DNA of 64,000 bases from Nocardioides sp. L-11A (GTDB lineage Bacteria; Actinomycetota; Actinomycetes; Propionibacteriales; Nocardioidaceae). The stretch lies in assembly GCA_029961745.1 (NCBI GenBank), contig CP124680.1, positions 5,022,001 to 5,086,000 of the forward strand, given 5' to 3'. How positions within the stretch are numbered: position 1 is the stretch's first letter; each line of letters opens with the position of its first letter. The notes beneath the pieces are model-generated. The model saw nothing but the letters and a program-made list of their open reading frames with translations. It had not been told where the DNA came from and made no database searches. Positions 46,012 to 54,363 of this stretch are shown piece after piece. Both the position numbers and the translations under genes were made by a program.

Positions 46012-47277
46012 TCAGCGGAACTGGTCGTGCAGGGCGGGCGGCAGGTCGAACAGCGGGTCGCGGTTCAGCTCGGCGCGCCCGAGGGTGGTCAGGTGGGCCT
46101 CGTCGGGACCGTCGAAGATCCGCATCGCACGATGCCAGCCGTAGAGCGACGCGAGCGGGGTCGCGTCGCTGATGCCGGCCGCGCCGTGGAGCTGGATGGC
46201 CCGGTCGATGACGGAGAGGACGGCGCGGGGCACCGCGATCTTGGCGGAGGCGATCAGGTGCCGGGCACCCTTGTTGCCCTCGGCGTCGATCGTGTGCGCG
46301 GCCAGGTGACACAGCGCGCGGGCCTGGTCGAGCTCGACGCGCGACTCGGCGATCTTCTCCCGCACCGCCGACTGCTCGGCGAGGAGGCCGCCGAACGCCG
46401 TCCGGGTCTTCGCCCGGTCGACCATCATCGCCAGGGCGCGCTCGCCGGCGCCGAGCGCCCGCATCACGTGGTGGATCCGGCCGGGACCCAGCCGCATCTG
46501 CGCGGCGGCGAACCCGCCGCCCTCCTCGCCGAGCAGGTTGCCCACCGGGACGCGGGCGTCGGTGAACTCGATGACCGTGTGGCCGTGCTGGTCCTGGCGC
46601 CCGAAGACCGGGTACGAGCGCTTGATCTCGACGCCGGGGGTGTCGACGGGGGCGATCAGCATCGACTGCTGACGGTGGGTGGCGGCCCCGGGATCGGTCT
46701 TGCCCATCACGATCAGGACCCGGCACCGCGGGTCGGCGGCGCCGGTGATCCACCACTTGCGGCCGTTGACGACGTACTCGTCGCCGTCGCGCTCGATCCG
46801 GGTCTCGACATTCGTGGCGTCGGAGGAGGCCACCGCCGGCTCGGTCATCGCGAACGCCGAGCGGATCTCGCCGTCCAGCAGCGGCCGCAGCCAGCGCTGC
46901 TTCTGCTCGTCGGTGCCGACCAGGTGCAGCAGCTCCATATTGCCGGTGTCGGGCGCCTGGCAGTTGATCGCCTCCGGCGCCAGCTCGAGGCTCCAGCCGG
47001 ACAGCTCGGCGATCGGCGCGTACTCCAGCTGGGTCAACCCGGACTCGCTCGGCAGGAAGAGGTTCCACAGGCCACGGGCCCGGGCCCTGACCTTGAGCTC
47101 CTCGACGACCGTCGGCACGGTGTGGTCGTCCGGGCCCGCGGCCTCGCGGTAGCGCTCGTAGGCCTCCTCCGCGGGGAACACGTCCTCGGCGAGGAAGCGC
47201 CGCATCTCGTCGTACAGGCGCAGGGCCTGTTCGCTCGGTGCGGCGTAGGCGGGATACATCGGCGACGGCCCGGTCAT
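46012..47277 (-). CDS. Acyl-CoA dehydrogenase
   Basis: 421 residues, the standard length for a homotetrameric acyl-CoA dehydrogenase. LLDGEIRSAFAMTEPAVASSD carries the FAD/substrate loop, KWWITGAADPRC the next FAD segment, and IQLHGAAGISDATPLASLYG the C-terminal cofactor part. The catalytic base is presumably the Asp or Glu in RIFDGPDEAHLTTLGR. It probably acts before the enoyl-CoA hydratase next to it. The ATG at 47277 has a CATAGT -10-like element seven bases upstream, so it may be leaderless. Confidence 0.9.
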   Translation of the reverse strand: MTGPSPMYPAYAAPSEQALRLYDEMRRFLAEDVFPAEEAYERYREAAGPDDHTVPTVVEELKVRARARGLWNLFLPSESGLTQLEYAPIAELSGWSLELAPEAINCQAPDTGNMELLHLVGTDEQKQRWLRPLLDGEIRSAFAMTEPAVASSDATNVETRIERDGDEYVVNGRKWWITGAADPRCRVLIVMGKTDPGAATHRQQSMLIAPVDTPGVEIKRSYPVFGRQDQHGHTVIEFTDARVPVGNLLGEEGGGFAAAQMRLGPGRIHHVMRALGAGERALAMMVDRAKTRTAFGGLLAEQSAVREKIAESRVELDQARALCHLAAHTIDAEGNKGARHLIASAKIAVPRAVLSVIDRAIQLHGAAGISDATPLASLYGWHRAMRIFDGPDEAHLTTLGRAELNRDPLFDLPPALHDQFR

Positions 47278-47309
47278 GGGGGCCACTATGGCGCACGCGC
47301 TCGGTGCAG

Positions 47310-47397
47310 GAATCACCGGTCGACCGGCGAAACTGTCACTTGTCGGGCGTTGCAACGGCCGACAAGTGCCGGAACAACCGGTCGACCGGTTGTTCCG
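47310..47397. repeat. Composite double palindrome between marP and the acyl-CoA dehydrogenase gene
   Basis: The whole stretch is an inverted repeat of about 44-base arms. Inside each arm is another palindrome with the core CCGGTCGACCGG; the right one is perfect over 28 bases (47370-47397). The central hairpin is CACTTGTCGG...CCGACAAGTG at 47337-47368. It begins five bases after the marP stop on the minus strand. Confidence 0.75.
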
Positions 47398-47401
47398 ACA
47401 C

Positions 47402-48586
47402 TCACGAAGCGCAGTCGCCGGTGGCGACCTCGGCGTCGTCGGTGCCGGGGGCGGTGCCGGCGCGGGCGCTGGCCTGCACCTGCTGGGCGGTGAGGGCGTA
47501 CCCGGTCTCGGGGTCGGTGACCGACGCGGCGAAGACGACGCCCGCGACATTGCCCTGCGGCGTGACGATGGGGCCGCCGGAGTTGCCGGGCCGGACCAGG
47601 CCGCGCAGGGAGTAGACCTCGCGGACGACCGTGCCGGCGCCGTAGATGTCGGGCGAGCGGAGGTTCTGCATGGCGCGCACCCGGCCGGTCTGTACGTCGA
47701 ACGGCCCGTCCTGCGGGTAGCCGACGATCGCGACCGGGTCCTCGGCACCCACCCCGGTGTCGAACTTCAGCACCGGTGCGTCGTCGGTCTCCACGGCCAG
47801 GACGGCGACATCGAGGTCGCGGTCGTAGAGCACGACCCGGGCCAGCTCGGTGCCGCCGCCGATGCTGACCTCCGGGTCCTCGACGCCCGCGACGACGTGG
47901 GCGTTGGTCATCACGCGGTCCTCGGCGAAGACGAAGCCGGTGCCCTCGACACCGCGGCCGCAGCGGTTGGCGCCGCGGATCTTGACCACGCTGGAGCGGG
48001 TGGCTTCGACCCGGTCGGAGCCGGGCAGGTCGGACGGTCCCGGCGCGACCTCCACGATCCGCTCCGGGGCGAACGGCTCGAGGTAGCGGGGGAAGAACCC
48101 GGTGCCGACCACGTTGTTGAACGCCTGCAGCGCGTTGGGCGCGGAGTCGGGGAGCGCCTCGTTGACCTTCGACAGCACCACCGAGCTGCGCACCATCGAG
48201 GTGACCGAGCCGATCCGGGTGCCGGAGATCGCGACGCCGAGCGCCCACGCGACGAGGAGTACGGCGAGCGCGCTGAGCAGCGCCCCGCCGACGGCGTCGA
48301 GGGCGCGGGCGGGCTGCCAGGTGATCCGCTCGCGCACCCGCGCGCCGGCGTACTGCAGCACCGCCTGGCCCAGCGAGGCACAGAGGATGACGATGAACAG
48401 CGCCCCCAGGGAGACGGCCAGCGACGGGTCGAGACCGCCGAGGACCAACGGCGCCAGCAGGATGCCGCCCAGACCGCCCGACAGCAGCCCGATCGTCGCG
48501 AAGGCGCCGGTGATGAAGCCCTGCCAGTAGCCCGAGAGGGCATAGGCGGCGACGAGGACGACGAGCAGCCAGTCGAGGACGTTCAC
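47402..48586 (-). CDS. marP: MarP-type membrane-anchored serine protease
   Basis: 394 residues: four membrane helices in the first 140 residues (colicin V production-like domain), then a chymotrypsin-like protease outside the membrane. The triad is His in VMTNAHVVAG, Asp in YDRDLDVAVL and Ser in RPGNSGGPIVT. Two Cys (NRCGRG and the C-terminal GDC) could form the disulfide known in MarP. In mycobacteria MarP protects against acid and oxidative stress by processing a peptidoglycan hydrolase. The GTG at 48586 is 7 bases behind the nudix gene, matching the Rv3672c-Rv3671c order. Confidence 0.92.
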   Translation of the reverse strand: MNVLDWLLVVLVAAYALSGYWQGFITGAFATIGLLSGGLGGILLAPLVLGGLDPSLAVSLGALFIVILCASLGQAVLQYAGARVRERITWQPARALDAVGGALLSALAVLLVAWALGVAISGTRIGSVTSMVRSSVVLSKVNEALPDSAPNALQAFNNVVGTGFFPRYLEPFAPERIVEVAPGPSDLPGSDRVEATRSSVVKIRGANRCGRGVEGTGFVFAEDRVMTNAHVVAGVEDPEVSIGGGTELARVVLYDRDLDVAVLAVETDDAPVLKFDTGVGAEDPVAIVGYPQDGPFDVQTGRVRAMQNLRSPDIYGAGTVVREVYSLRGLVRPGNSGGPIVTPQGNVAGVVFAASVTDPETGYALTAQQVQASARAGTAPGTDDAEVATGDCAS

Positions 48587-48593
48587 GCGGTCC

Positions 48594-49346
48594 TCACTCG
48601 TTGGGCTCCAGGATGTCCATGCCGTCCCCCGCGTCCTCGTCGGCAGCTGCCGCGGCGGCCGTCCGGCGGACGTGCTCGGCGAGCATGTAGTCGGGGAGAT
48701 CATGCACCGGCGGGTCCGTCACCGGGGGGAGCCACCCGAGGAAGTCGAAGAACCGGGTGAGGATGCCGCCCGTGAAGCCCCACAGGATGACGTCCTTGTC
48801 GGGGCCGATCAGGAAGCCCGGCCCCATCCACCCGCCGGGGTGGCGCACCTGGATGCGGTGCTCGGGCGCGAACAGCTCCTCGAGCGTCACCCGGTGGATG
48901 GCGTGCACCTCCTGCGGGGAGGCGACCCGGATCGGCGCCGGGTCGCGCCACCAGCCGAGCACCGGGGTCACCGCGAAGTTGGACGGCGGCAGCCACAGCT
49001 CGGGCAGCGTGCCGAAGACCTCGACGCCGGCCGGGTCGACGCCGATCTCCTCGTCGGCCTCGCGCAGTGCCGCCTCGACGACCGTCTCGCCCGGGTCGAT
49101 GCTGCCGCCCGGGAAGGACACCTGGCCCGGGTGGGAGCGCATGTCGTGGGCGCGCTCGGTGAGCAGCACGTCGTGGTCGCCGAAGAGCATGAGGACCGCG
49201 CCGCGGCGTACCGGCTGGTCCTTGGGCGGCAGGAACGCCGTCAGGTGGCTGCCGCTGATCCGGCGCGCACCGCGTGCGACGGGATGCAGCCAGTCGGGCA
49301 GACCGGCCGGCAGGTCCGCGGGTACGTCGGCGGGCACGTCGGTCAC
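48594..49346 (-). CDS. NUDIX hydrolase, CoA pyrophosphatase type
   Basis: 250 residues with a perfect Nudix box, GSIDPGETVVEAALREADEE followed by IGV, and the NuCoA-type segment SHPGQVSFPGG just before it, which marks CoA diphosphatases. It hydrolyses CoA or related nucleotides. The position between tlpA and marP equals M. tuberculosis Rv3672c. The GTG start overlaps the tlpA stop. The N-terminal repeats of ADVPADLPAGLP are unusual and probably disordered. Confidence 0.9.
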   Translation of the reverse strand: MTDVPADVPADLPAGLPDWLHPVARGARRISGSHLTAFLPPKDQPVRRGAVLMLFGDHDVLLTERAHDMRSHPGQVSFPGGSIDPGETVVEAALREADEEIGVDPAGVEVFGTLPELWLPPSNFAVTPVLGWWRDPAPIRVASPQEVHAIHRVTLEELFAPEHRIQVRHPGGWMGPGFLIGPDKDVILWGFTGGILTRFFDFLGWLPPVTDPPVHDLPDYMLAEHVRRTAAAAAADEDAGDGMDILEPNE

Positions 49347-49972
49347 GACGCCGCCCGGTCGGTGAGATCGAGGTCGAGGTAATCGGCCACCATCGCGACG
49401 ATCTCGTCGGGCGAGGTCACCCCTCCGGTGTGCGGCCGCGACACGGTGCCGTCCTCGGCGACGAAGAGGAAGAACGGCAGGCCGACGCCGAGCTCGGCGT
49501 CGGTCTCCTGCAGGTCACCGCAGCCGTCGGCGAGCGAGGGGTAGGTGACGCCGCTCTGCCGCGCGAGGTCGATGGCCGCACCGGGGTAGGTGTCGAGCCA
49601 GTTCACGCCCAGCACCGTGATCCGGTCGCCGTAGGCCTCGTAGAACTCCTGCAGCGCCGGCATCTCCTTGCGGCAGGGGCCGCAGTTGGACGCCCAGAAG
49701 TTCAGCACCGCCGGTCCGCGCACCTGGGACAGCGCCGCGCCGTCCGCGCCGCCGAGGCAGTCGAGCTCGAGGTCCGGCAGCTGCGCGGCGGCGCCGTCGG
49801 CCACCGACCAGGTCGCCGGATCGCAGTCGGCGATGCCGGCCGCCGCACGGTCCTCGATCAGCTCGGGCGTCGTCGCGTCGACCTTGCACGCGAAGGCCGG
49901 CGCGACGCTGTCGCAGCCCGTCAGCAGGACGCCCGCCGCCACCAGGGCGACCGCGGCGGCGGGAAGACGCAT
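49343..49972 (-). CDS. TlpA/ResA-type thioredoxin-fold lipoprotein
   Basis: 209 residues. A lipoprotein signal (AVALVAAGVLLTGC) is followed by a redoxin domain with the active site NFWASNCGPCRKEMPALQEF and the cis-Pro loop GVGLPFFLFVAEDG. It is an extracytoplasmic disulfide reductase, perhaps for cytochrome c maturation or for keeping MarP-type disulfides in order. Two additional Cys pairs (FACKVD, IADCDP, LDCLGG and DGCGD) are present outside the CxxC. Its ATG overlaps the nth stop by one base. The counterpart is probably Rv3673c. Confidence 0.88.
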   Translation of the reverse strand: MRLPAAAVALVAAGVLLTGCDSVAPAFACKVDATTPELIEDRAAAGIADCDPATWSVADGAAAQLPDLELDCLGGADGAALSQVRGPAVLNFWASNCGPCRKEMPALQEFYEAYGDRITVLGVNWLDTYPGAAIDLARQSGVTYPSLADGCGDLQETDAELGVGLPFFLFVAEDGTVSRPHTGGVTSPDEIVAMVADYLDLDLTDRAAS

Positions 49973-50688
49973 CAGTTGGGTCCCTCGGTGCGGACCAGCT
50001 TCTCCGCCTCGACCGGGTCCGTCGGGCCGGTGCCGTAGGACGGGCACCACCGCGCGACCGGGCAGGCGCCGCACGCGGGCTTCTTGGCGTGGCACCGGCG
50101 CCGGCCGTGCCAGATCAGGTGGTGCGAGAGCATCGTCCAGTCGCGCTTGGGGAACAGCGCGCCGACGGCGTGCTCGACCTTCACCGGGTCGGTCTCCTGG
50201 GTCCACCCCAGCCGGCGGGCCAGGCGGCCGAAGTGGGTGTCGACCGTGATCCCGGGTATGTCGAAGGCATTGCCGAGGACGACATTGGCGGTCTTGCGGC
50301 CCACACCGGGCAGCGTGACGAGGTCGTCGAGCCGGGCGGGCACCTGGCCGTCGTACCGCTCGACGAGGGCGGCGCTGAGCTTGAGCAGCGACTCGGTCTT
50401 GGCCCGGAAGAAGCCCAGCGGACCCACGATCTGCTCGAGATGGGCGCGATCGGCGGCGGCCATCGACGCCGGGTCGGGGTACGCCGCGAACAGCGTCGGG
50501 CGCACCGCGTTGACCCGCTTGTCGGTCGTCTGCGCCGACAGCACGGTCACGACGAGGCATTCGAAGGGGTTGTCGAAGTCGAGCTCGGCCTTGGCGTCGG
50601 GATAGGTCTCGGCGAGCACGCGGTCGACCTTGCGGGCCCTGCGCACGAGTTGGGTCGACGTCTCCTCGGTGATGTCGATCGGCCGCAC
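49972..50688 (-). CDS. nth: Endonuclease III
   Basis: Nth removes oxidised pyrimidines from DNA and cuts at the abasic site. The 238 residues carry the helix-hairpin-helix [17 protein letters not shown] with the catalytic Lys, the catalytic Asp in [15 protein letters not shown], and the iron-sulfur cluster ligands in [17 protein letters not shown] (C-x6-C-x2-C-x5-C). TAGGGT lies seven bases before the GTG at 50688; a GTG three codons earlier overlaps that -10, so I prefer 50688. It heads the nth-tlpA-nudix-marP operon. Confidence 0.96.
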   Translation of the reverse strand: MRPIDITEETSTQLVRRARKVDRVLAETYPDAKAELDFDNPFECLVVTVLSAQTTDKRVNAVRPTLFAAYPDPASMAAADRAHLEQIVGPLGFFRAKTESLLKLSAALVERYDGQVPARLDDLVTLPGVGRKTANVVLGNAFDIPGITVDTHFGRLARRLGWTQETDPVKVEHAVGALFPKRDWTMLSHHLIWHGRRRCHAKKPACGACPVARWCPSYGTGPTDPVEAEKLVRTEGPN

Positions 50689-50765
50689 GGAGGCCACCCT
50701 ACGGTGTGCCCCCGACAGCGCCGGACGGTGTCTTTGGAGGGGGACATGCCGGACGCGGCACTAGG

Positions 50766-50790
50766 TGTGACATCGCGCACTGGCTAGGAT
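50766..50790 (+). promoter_or_regulatory. crp promoter with a partial CRP-type site
   Basis: TAGGAT at 50785-50790 is a good -10. TGTGACATCGCGCACT at 50766-50781 resembles half of the CRP/GlxR site (TGTGA-N6-TCACA) with only part of the second half. It would overlap the -35 region and could mediate autoregulation. Confidence 0.4.
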
Positions 50791-50826
50791 GCCGCCGACC
50801 GGGTTTTACGCAACTTTGGAGGAAGC

Positions 50827-51504
50827 GTGGACAACGACGTACTCCGTCAGGCGCCACTGTTCAGTGCCCTCGACGACGAGGCGATGGCAGGGCTGCGCAC
50901 GTCACTGGCCACCACCCGGCTCCGCCGCGGGGAGGTGCTGTTCCACGAGGGCGACAGCGGCGACAAGCTCTACGTCGTCCTCGAGGGCAAGGTGAAGCTC
51001 GGCCGCACCTCGTCCGACGGCCGCGAGAACCTGCTCGCGATCATGGGTCCCGGGCAGATGTTCGGCGAGCTCTCCCTCTTCGACCCGGGCCCGCGCTCGG
51101 CCACGGTCACCTGCGTCACCGACGCCGAGTTCGCCTCGCTGTCCCACGAGGACCTGCTGCGCTGGCTCGAGGGCCGCCCGACGGTCGCCCGCGGACTGCT
51201 CGCCCAGCTGGCCGCGCGACTGCGCAAGGCCAACGACGTCGTCGCCGACCTGGTCTTCTCCGACGTCCCCGGCCGGGTCGCCAAGGCGCTGCTCGACCTC
51301 GCCGACCGCTTCGGCCGCACCGCCGACGACGGCGTCCACGTCCACCACGACCTCACCCAGGAGGAGCTCGCCCAGCTGGTCGGCGCCTCCCGCGAGACGG
51401 TCAACAAGGCGCTCGCCGACTTCGCCTCGCGCGGCTGGCTGCGCCTGGAGCCGCGCTCCGTCGTCATCCTCGACATGGAGCGGATGTCGCGCCGGGCGCG
51501 CTGA
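50827..51504 (+). CDS. crp: Crp/Fnr family regulator (cAMP-type, GlxR-like)
   Basis: 225 residues. The N-terminal cyclic-nucleotide-binding domain holds GEVLFHEGDSGDKLYVVLEG and the phosphate-binding cassette FGELSLFDPGPRSATVTC. The C-terminal winged helix has LTQEELAQLVGASRETVNKA with recognition helix residues SRETVNK, typical of actinobacterial Crp. The GTG at 50827 has GGAGGAAGC immediately upstream, so this mRNA has a leader of about 30 bases. It diverges from nth as Rv3676 does from its neighbours. Family A copy 4 follows the stop. Confidence 0.95.
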   Translation: MDNDVLRQAPLFSALDDEAMAGLRTSLATTRLRRGEVLFHEGDSGDKLYVVLEGKVKLGRTSSDGRENLLAIMGPGQMFGELSLFDPGPRSATVTCVTDAEFASLSHEDLLRWLEGRPTVARGLLAQLAARLRKANDVVADLVFSDVPGRVAKALLDLADRFGRTADDGVHVHHDLTQEELAQLVGASRETVNKALADFASRGWLRLEPRSVVILDMERMSRRAR

Positions 51505-51511
51505 GGCCCGC

Positions 51512-51601
51512 GGATTCATCACGGGATGTAGGCGAAAGGTCACTTCTGTAGCGGAGCCCCACTACAGAAGTGCGGGTTCGTCTACATCCCGTGATGAATC
51601 C
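51512..51601. repeat. 90-bp nested inverted repeat, family A copy 4 (most perfect)
   Basis: The outer arms GGATTCATCACGGGATGTAG and CTACATCCCGTGATGAATCC pair perfectly over 20 bases. The inner arms CACTTCTGTAG and CTACAGAAGTG pair perfectly over 11 bases. Read as reverse complement it aligns with copy 1 over the full 90 bases. It lies at the convergent crp/MBL junction. Confidence 0.9.
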
Positions 51602-51656
51602 GACTCCGCAGGCCCGCCCAGCCCGGCGCCGGGCGAGGCTCAGCGCCGGGCGAGGC

Positions 51657-52475
51657 TCAGCGCCGGGCGAGGTACGCCAACTGCGAGCGCACCGACTGCT
51701 CGGCCGCACCCCACAGCGACTCGTCGACGTCGGCGTAGACCACCTCGACCACCTGGCGCGGCAGCGTCGGGTGGTCGCCCACGTCCGGGGGCAGGCCCAC
51801 CGGCGACAGCCCGAGCCGGGGCAGGGCCGCCTCGACCTGGGCGAGCCGGTCGCGCCGGTGCACGACGTAATGGTCGAGGACGGCGGCGGCGTCCGGCAGG
51901 ACCGGCCCGTGAGCCGGCCACAGGGACGCGACCCGACCGTCGGTGACGAGCGACCGCATCCGGGCGATGGAGTCGAAGTAGGCGCCGAGGTCGCCGTCGG
52001 GGTGCGCGATCACCGTCGTCCCGCGGCCGAGCACCATGTCACCGGTGAGCAGTGCTCCGTCGGCCTCGACGAGCAGCGAGATGGAGTCGGTCGTGTGACC
52101 GGGCGTGGTGAGGACCTCGACGTCGAGGCCGCCGACGGAGAGCAGCTCGCCGTCGGTGATCGGGTCCGCGCGCCAGCACTGCGCCGGATCGAGCCCCCGG
52201 ACTCCGCAGCCCATCCGCTCCGCGAAGGACCGCGCGGCCTCGGTGTGGTCGAGGTGGTGGTGGGTCACGACGACCGCGTCCACCTGACCGGCGACCGCGG
52301 CGACCGCATCGAGGTGCTCGTCGTGCAGCGGACCCGGGTCCACGACGATCGAGCGCCCGGAGCCCGGCTCGCGCAGGATCCAGGTGTTGGTGCCGTCGAG
52401 GGTCATCAGCCCGGGGTTGGGGGCGAGCACGCAACGACCGCGGTCGCCGTAGGCACCGCCGTACCAGGGATCCAT
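51657..52475 (-). CDS. MBL-fold metallo-hydrolase (Rv3677c-like)
   Basis: 272 residues with the metal-binding motif VVVTHHHLDHTEAARSF (H-x-H-x-D-H), the later ligands in TTPGHTTDSISLLVEADG and GALLTGDMVLGRG, and the final His in LWPAHGPVL. This is the LACTB2/glyoxalase II-like group, with NPGLMTLDGTNTWIL at the N-terminus. In M. tuberculosis the same position is held by Rv3677c. The substrate is unknown, possibly RNA or a thioester. It overlaps the end of the nudix gene by one base, and the operon continues from ridA. Confidence 0.9.
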   Translation of the reverse strand: MDPWYGGAYGDRGRCVLAPNPGLMTLDGTNTWILREPGSGRSIVVDPGPLHDEHLDAVAAVAGQVDAVVVTHHHLDHTEAARSFAERMGCGVRGLDPAQCWRADPITDGELLSVGGLDVEVLTTPGHTTDSISLLVEADGALLTGDMVLGRGTTVIAHPDGDLGAYFDSIARMRSLVTDGRVASLWPAHGPVLPDAAAVLDHYVVHRRDRLAQVEAALPRLGLSPVGLPPDVGDHPTLPRQVVEVVYADVDESLWGAAEQSVRSQLAYLARR

Positions 52476-53347
52476 CAGGCCCTCCGCGCGGCGACCAGCG
52501 GGCGCAGCCCGTCAGGCATCGACAGGGTGTGGCCGTCGCCCAGCGGCTCGACCTCGGGAGTGAACATCGCGACCGTCCGGCCGGCGCTCGCCGCGATCAC
52601 GCCGGCGGGGGTGGCGTGGGTACCGACCTCCAGGCAGGTCAGGTACGTCGGCGGCAGCATCGCCAACTCCCCCGCGTCGGCGGCGTCGGCGGCCGCCGCG
52701 GCACCGACCCAGACCACCTCGGAGGACTCGCTGGACACGTCGCGCGTGATCTGCCCCTCCGGCAACTGCGCGACGAAGAACCAGGTCCGGTAGCGCTTCG
52801 GCTCGAACACGGGGGTCAGCCAGCCGCTCCAGATGCCCAGCAGGTCGGTGCGGAGCACCAGCCCCCGGCGGTCGAGGAAGTCGGTCATGGCCAGCTCCCG
52901 CGACTCCAGGGCGACCCGGTCGGCCTCCCAGTCCTCACCGGTGGTGTCCGCGACGACGCTGTCGGCCGAGGTCCCGGCGAGCAGCACGCCGGACTCCTCG
53001 AAGGTCTCGCGGACCGCGGCGCAGACCAGAGCCCGCGCGACGTCCTCGGTGGTGCCGAGCTGAGCCGCCCACTCCGCCGGCGCCGGACCGGCCCACGCCA
53101 CGGTGTGGTCGTAGTCGCGGGGGTCGACCCCGCCTCCGGGGAACACGCACATGCCGCCGGCGAAGGCCATCGAGACCTGCCGCCGCAGCAGGTAGACCTC
53201 CGGCTCACCGTCCGCGCCGGGCCGCAGCACGACCACCGTCGCCGCATCACGCGGCACGGCGGCCTCGCGCCGGCCGTCGGCGTACTCCGCCGCGAGCTCG
53301 GCGATCCGCGCGGGCAGCGGCACCGGCGGCAACGGGACGGGCGTCAC
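52475..53347 (-). CDS. NUDIX hydrolase with long Nudix-box insertion
   Basis: 290 residues. The second half of the Nudix box (AAVRETFEESGVLLAG) is clear, but about 35 residues separate it from the GGGVDPRDYDH part, as in NUDT19-type CoA hydrolases; so the box is of the interrupted kind. VYLLRRQVSMAFAGGMCVFP precedes it. The substrate may be a CoA derivative. The GTG at 53347 overlaps the ridA stop (GTGA) and the end abuts the MBL gene, giving a ridA-nudix-MBL operon. Confidence 0.85.
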   Translation of the reverse strand: MTPVPLPPVPLPARIAELAAEYADGRREAAVPRDAATVVVLRPGADGEPEVYLLRRQVSMAFAGGMCVFPGGGVDPRDYDHTVAWAGPAPAEWAAQLGTTEDVARALVCAAVRETFEESGVLLAGTSADSVVADTTGEDWEADRVALESRELAMTDFLDRRGLVLRTDLLGIWSGWLTPVFEPKRYRTWFFVAQLPEGQITRDVSSESSEVVWVGAAAAADAADAGELAMLPPTYLTCLEVGTHATPAGVIAASAGRTVAMFTPEVEPLGDGHTLSMPDGLRPLVAARRA

Positions 53348-53811
53348 GCGGTGCCGCCGATCTCGGCGATCACCTCGACCTCGACCGGCGCATCCAGCGG
53401 GAGCACGGGTACGCCGACGGCGGAGCGCGCGTGCACGCCCGCATCGCCGAACACCTCGGCGAAGAACTCGGACGCACCGTTGGCGACACCGGGCTGGCCG
53501 GTGAAGTCGGGCGTCGAGGCCACGAAGGCGACGACCTTGACGATCCGCACCTGGCTCAGGTCGCCCGCGATCGAGCGGATCGCGGCGATGGCGTTGAGCG
53601 CGCACTGACGTGCGCAGGCGTAGGCATCCTCGGCGCTCACCGTGCCGCCGACCTTGCCCGTCGCCATCAGCGCGCCGTCGCGCATCGGCAGCTGGCCCGA
53701 CGTGTAGACCCGCTCACCGCTGCGGATCGCCGGGATGTAGGCGGCCACCGGCGGGACGACCTCGGGCACCGTCAGGCCGAGCTCCGCCAGCCTCTCCTCG
53801 GGGGTCGCCAC
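53344..53811 (-). CDS. RidA family protein
   Basis: 155 residues of the RidA (YjgF) trimer fold: VYTSGQLPMRDGALMATGKVG, CARQCALNAIAAIRS, and the strand VKVVAFVASTPDFTGQP. The catalytic Arg of canonical RidA usually sits near R-x-A-V-x-V; here HARSAVGVPVLPLDAPVEVE supplies RSAVGV, so deaminase activity on reactive enamines is plausible. It begins three bases after the DUF4177 gene and overlaps the nudix start. The counterpart is probably Rv3678c. Confidence 0.92.
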   Translation of the reverse strand: MATPEERLAELGLTVPEVVPPVAAYIPAIRSGERVYTSGQLPMRDGALMATGKVGGTVSAEDAYACARQCALNAIAAIRSIAGDLSQVRIVKVVAFVASTPDFTGQPGVANGASEFFAEVFGDAGVHARSAVGVPVLPLDAPVEVEVIAEIGGTA

Positions 53812-53814
53812 GCC

Positions 53815-53970
53815 TCAGCCCTCGATCGGGCGCTTGAAGTAGGCGATGTCGTTGCCGCCCTGGCCGGGCACGAGGACGACGAGCTCCCAGCCGTCCTGGC
53901 CGAAGTTGTTGAGGATCTGCGCGGCGACATGGTTCAGGACCGGCGCCACCTGGTACTCCCACTTGGTCAT
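53815..53970 (-). CDS. Small DUF4177-like protein
   Basis: 51 residues, MTKWEYQVAPVLNHV through NFGQDGWELVVLVPGQ to FKRPIEG. The W-E-Y at the start and the DGWELV segment are the DUF4177 pattern of small alpha/beta proteins. The function is unknown. TAGGGT lies seven bases before the ATG at 53970, so this gene is leaderless and heads the DUF4177-ridA-nudix-MBL operon. In M. tuberculosis the corresponding place is held by the small Rv3678A. Confidence 0.8.
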   Translation of the reverse strand: MTKWEYQVAPVLNHVAAQILNNFGQDGWELVVLVPGQGGNDIAYFKRPIEG

Positions 53971-53977
53971 GCTCCGC

Positions 53978-53983
53978 ACCCTA
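53978..53983 (-). promoter_or_regulatory. -10 element (TAGGGT) of the DUF4177-ridA operon
   Basis: It lies seven bases before the ATG at 53970, the same spacing as at folP and the nth gene. Confidence 0.5.
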
Positions 53984-54122
53984 CTCAGTGCCGATCGGCG
54001 CGAGCACGTCGCTCGTGCCTCGCGCCGTGCTGCCGCGCGCGGTGGGCTTCCGCAGGCCCGGCCGTGGCATGGCGGCCACACGGCCGGCTCGCGACAAGGC
54101 CGGGCGCCTCTGCTCCGGCCGA

Positions 54123-54275
54123 TCAGCCGTAGCGGTTGACCACCCAGAGCAGCTCGCGGTAGCGGTCGTCCTCCTCGGGCGGCGGCGGGTCGACGTCCTG
54201 GCTGGTGCGCAGGGTCTGCGGGTCGACCGGCGGAGGCAGGTGCTTGTAGCGCTCCAGTCGCGACTGCTCGGCCAT
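54123..54275 (-). CDS. Small conserved-looking protein of 50 residues
   Basis: A 50-residue frame starts MAEQSRLERYKHLPPPVDP, continues with a Pro-Glu-Asp-rich centre (DVDPPPPEEDDRYRE), and ends in LLWVVNRYG. An AAGGAG ribosome site lies seven bases before the ATG at 54275. The combination of a good ribosome site and a W-x2-N-R-Y end argues for a real gene. I do not recognise its family. It has no membrane segment and is probably partly disordered. It diverges from the kinase gene at 54364 and precedes the DUF4177 operon on the same strand, with a 150-base gap. Confidence 0.6.
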   Translation of the reverse strand: MAEQSRLERYKHLPPPVDPQTLRTSQDVDPPPPEEDDRYRELLWVVNRYG

Positions 54276-54351
54276 GACGGGCTCCTTCCGACCCCTCCAT
54301 GGTACGTCGCGGATCCACCCGTGGTCTGACGTCCGCGACCCGGTCGGCGTC

Positions 54352-54357
54352 TACGGT
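54352..54357 (+). promoter_or_regulatory. -10 element (TACGGT) of the histidine kinase gene
   Basis: It lies six bases before the GTG at 54364 and is therefore probably leaderless. Confidence 0.45.
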
Positions 54358-54363
54358 GGCCCG

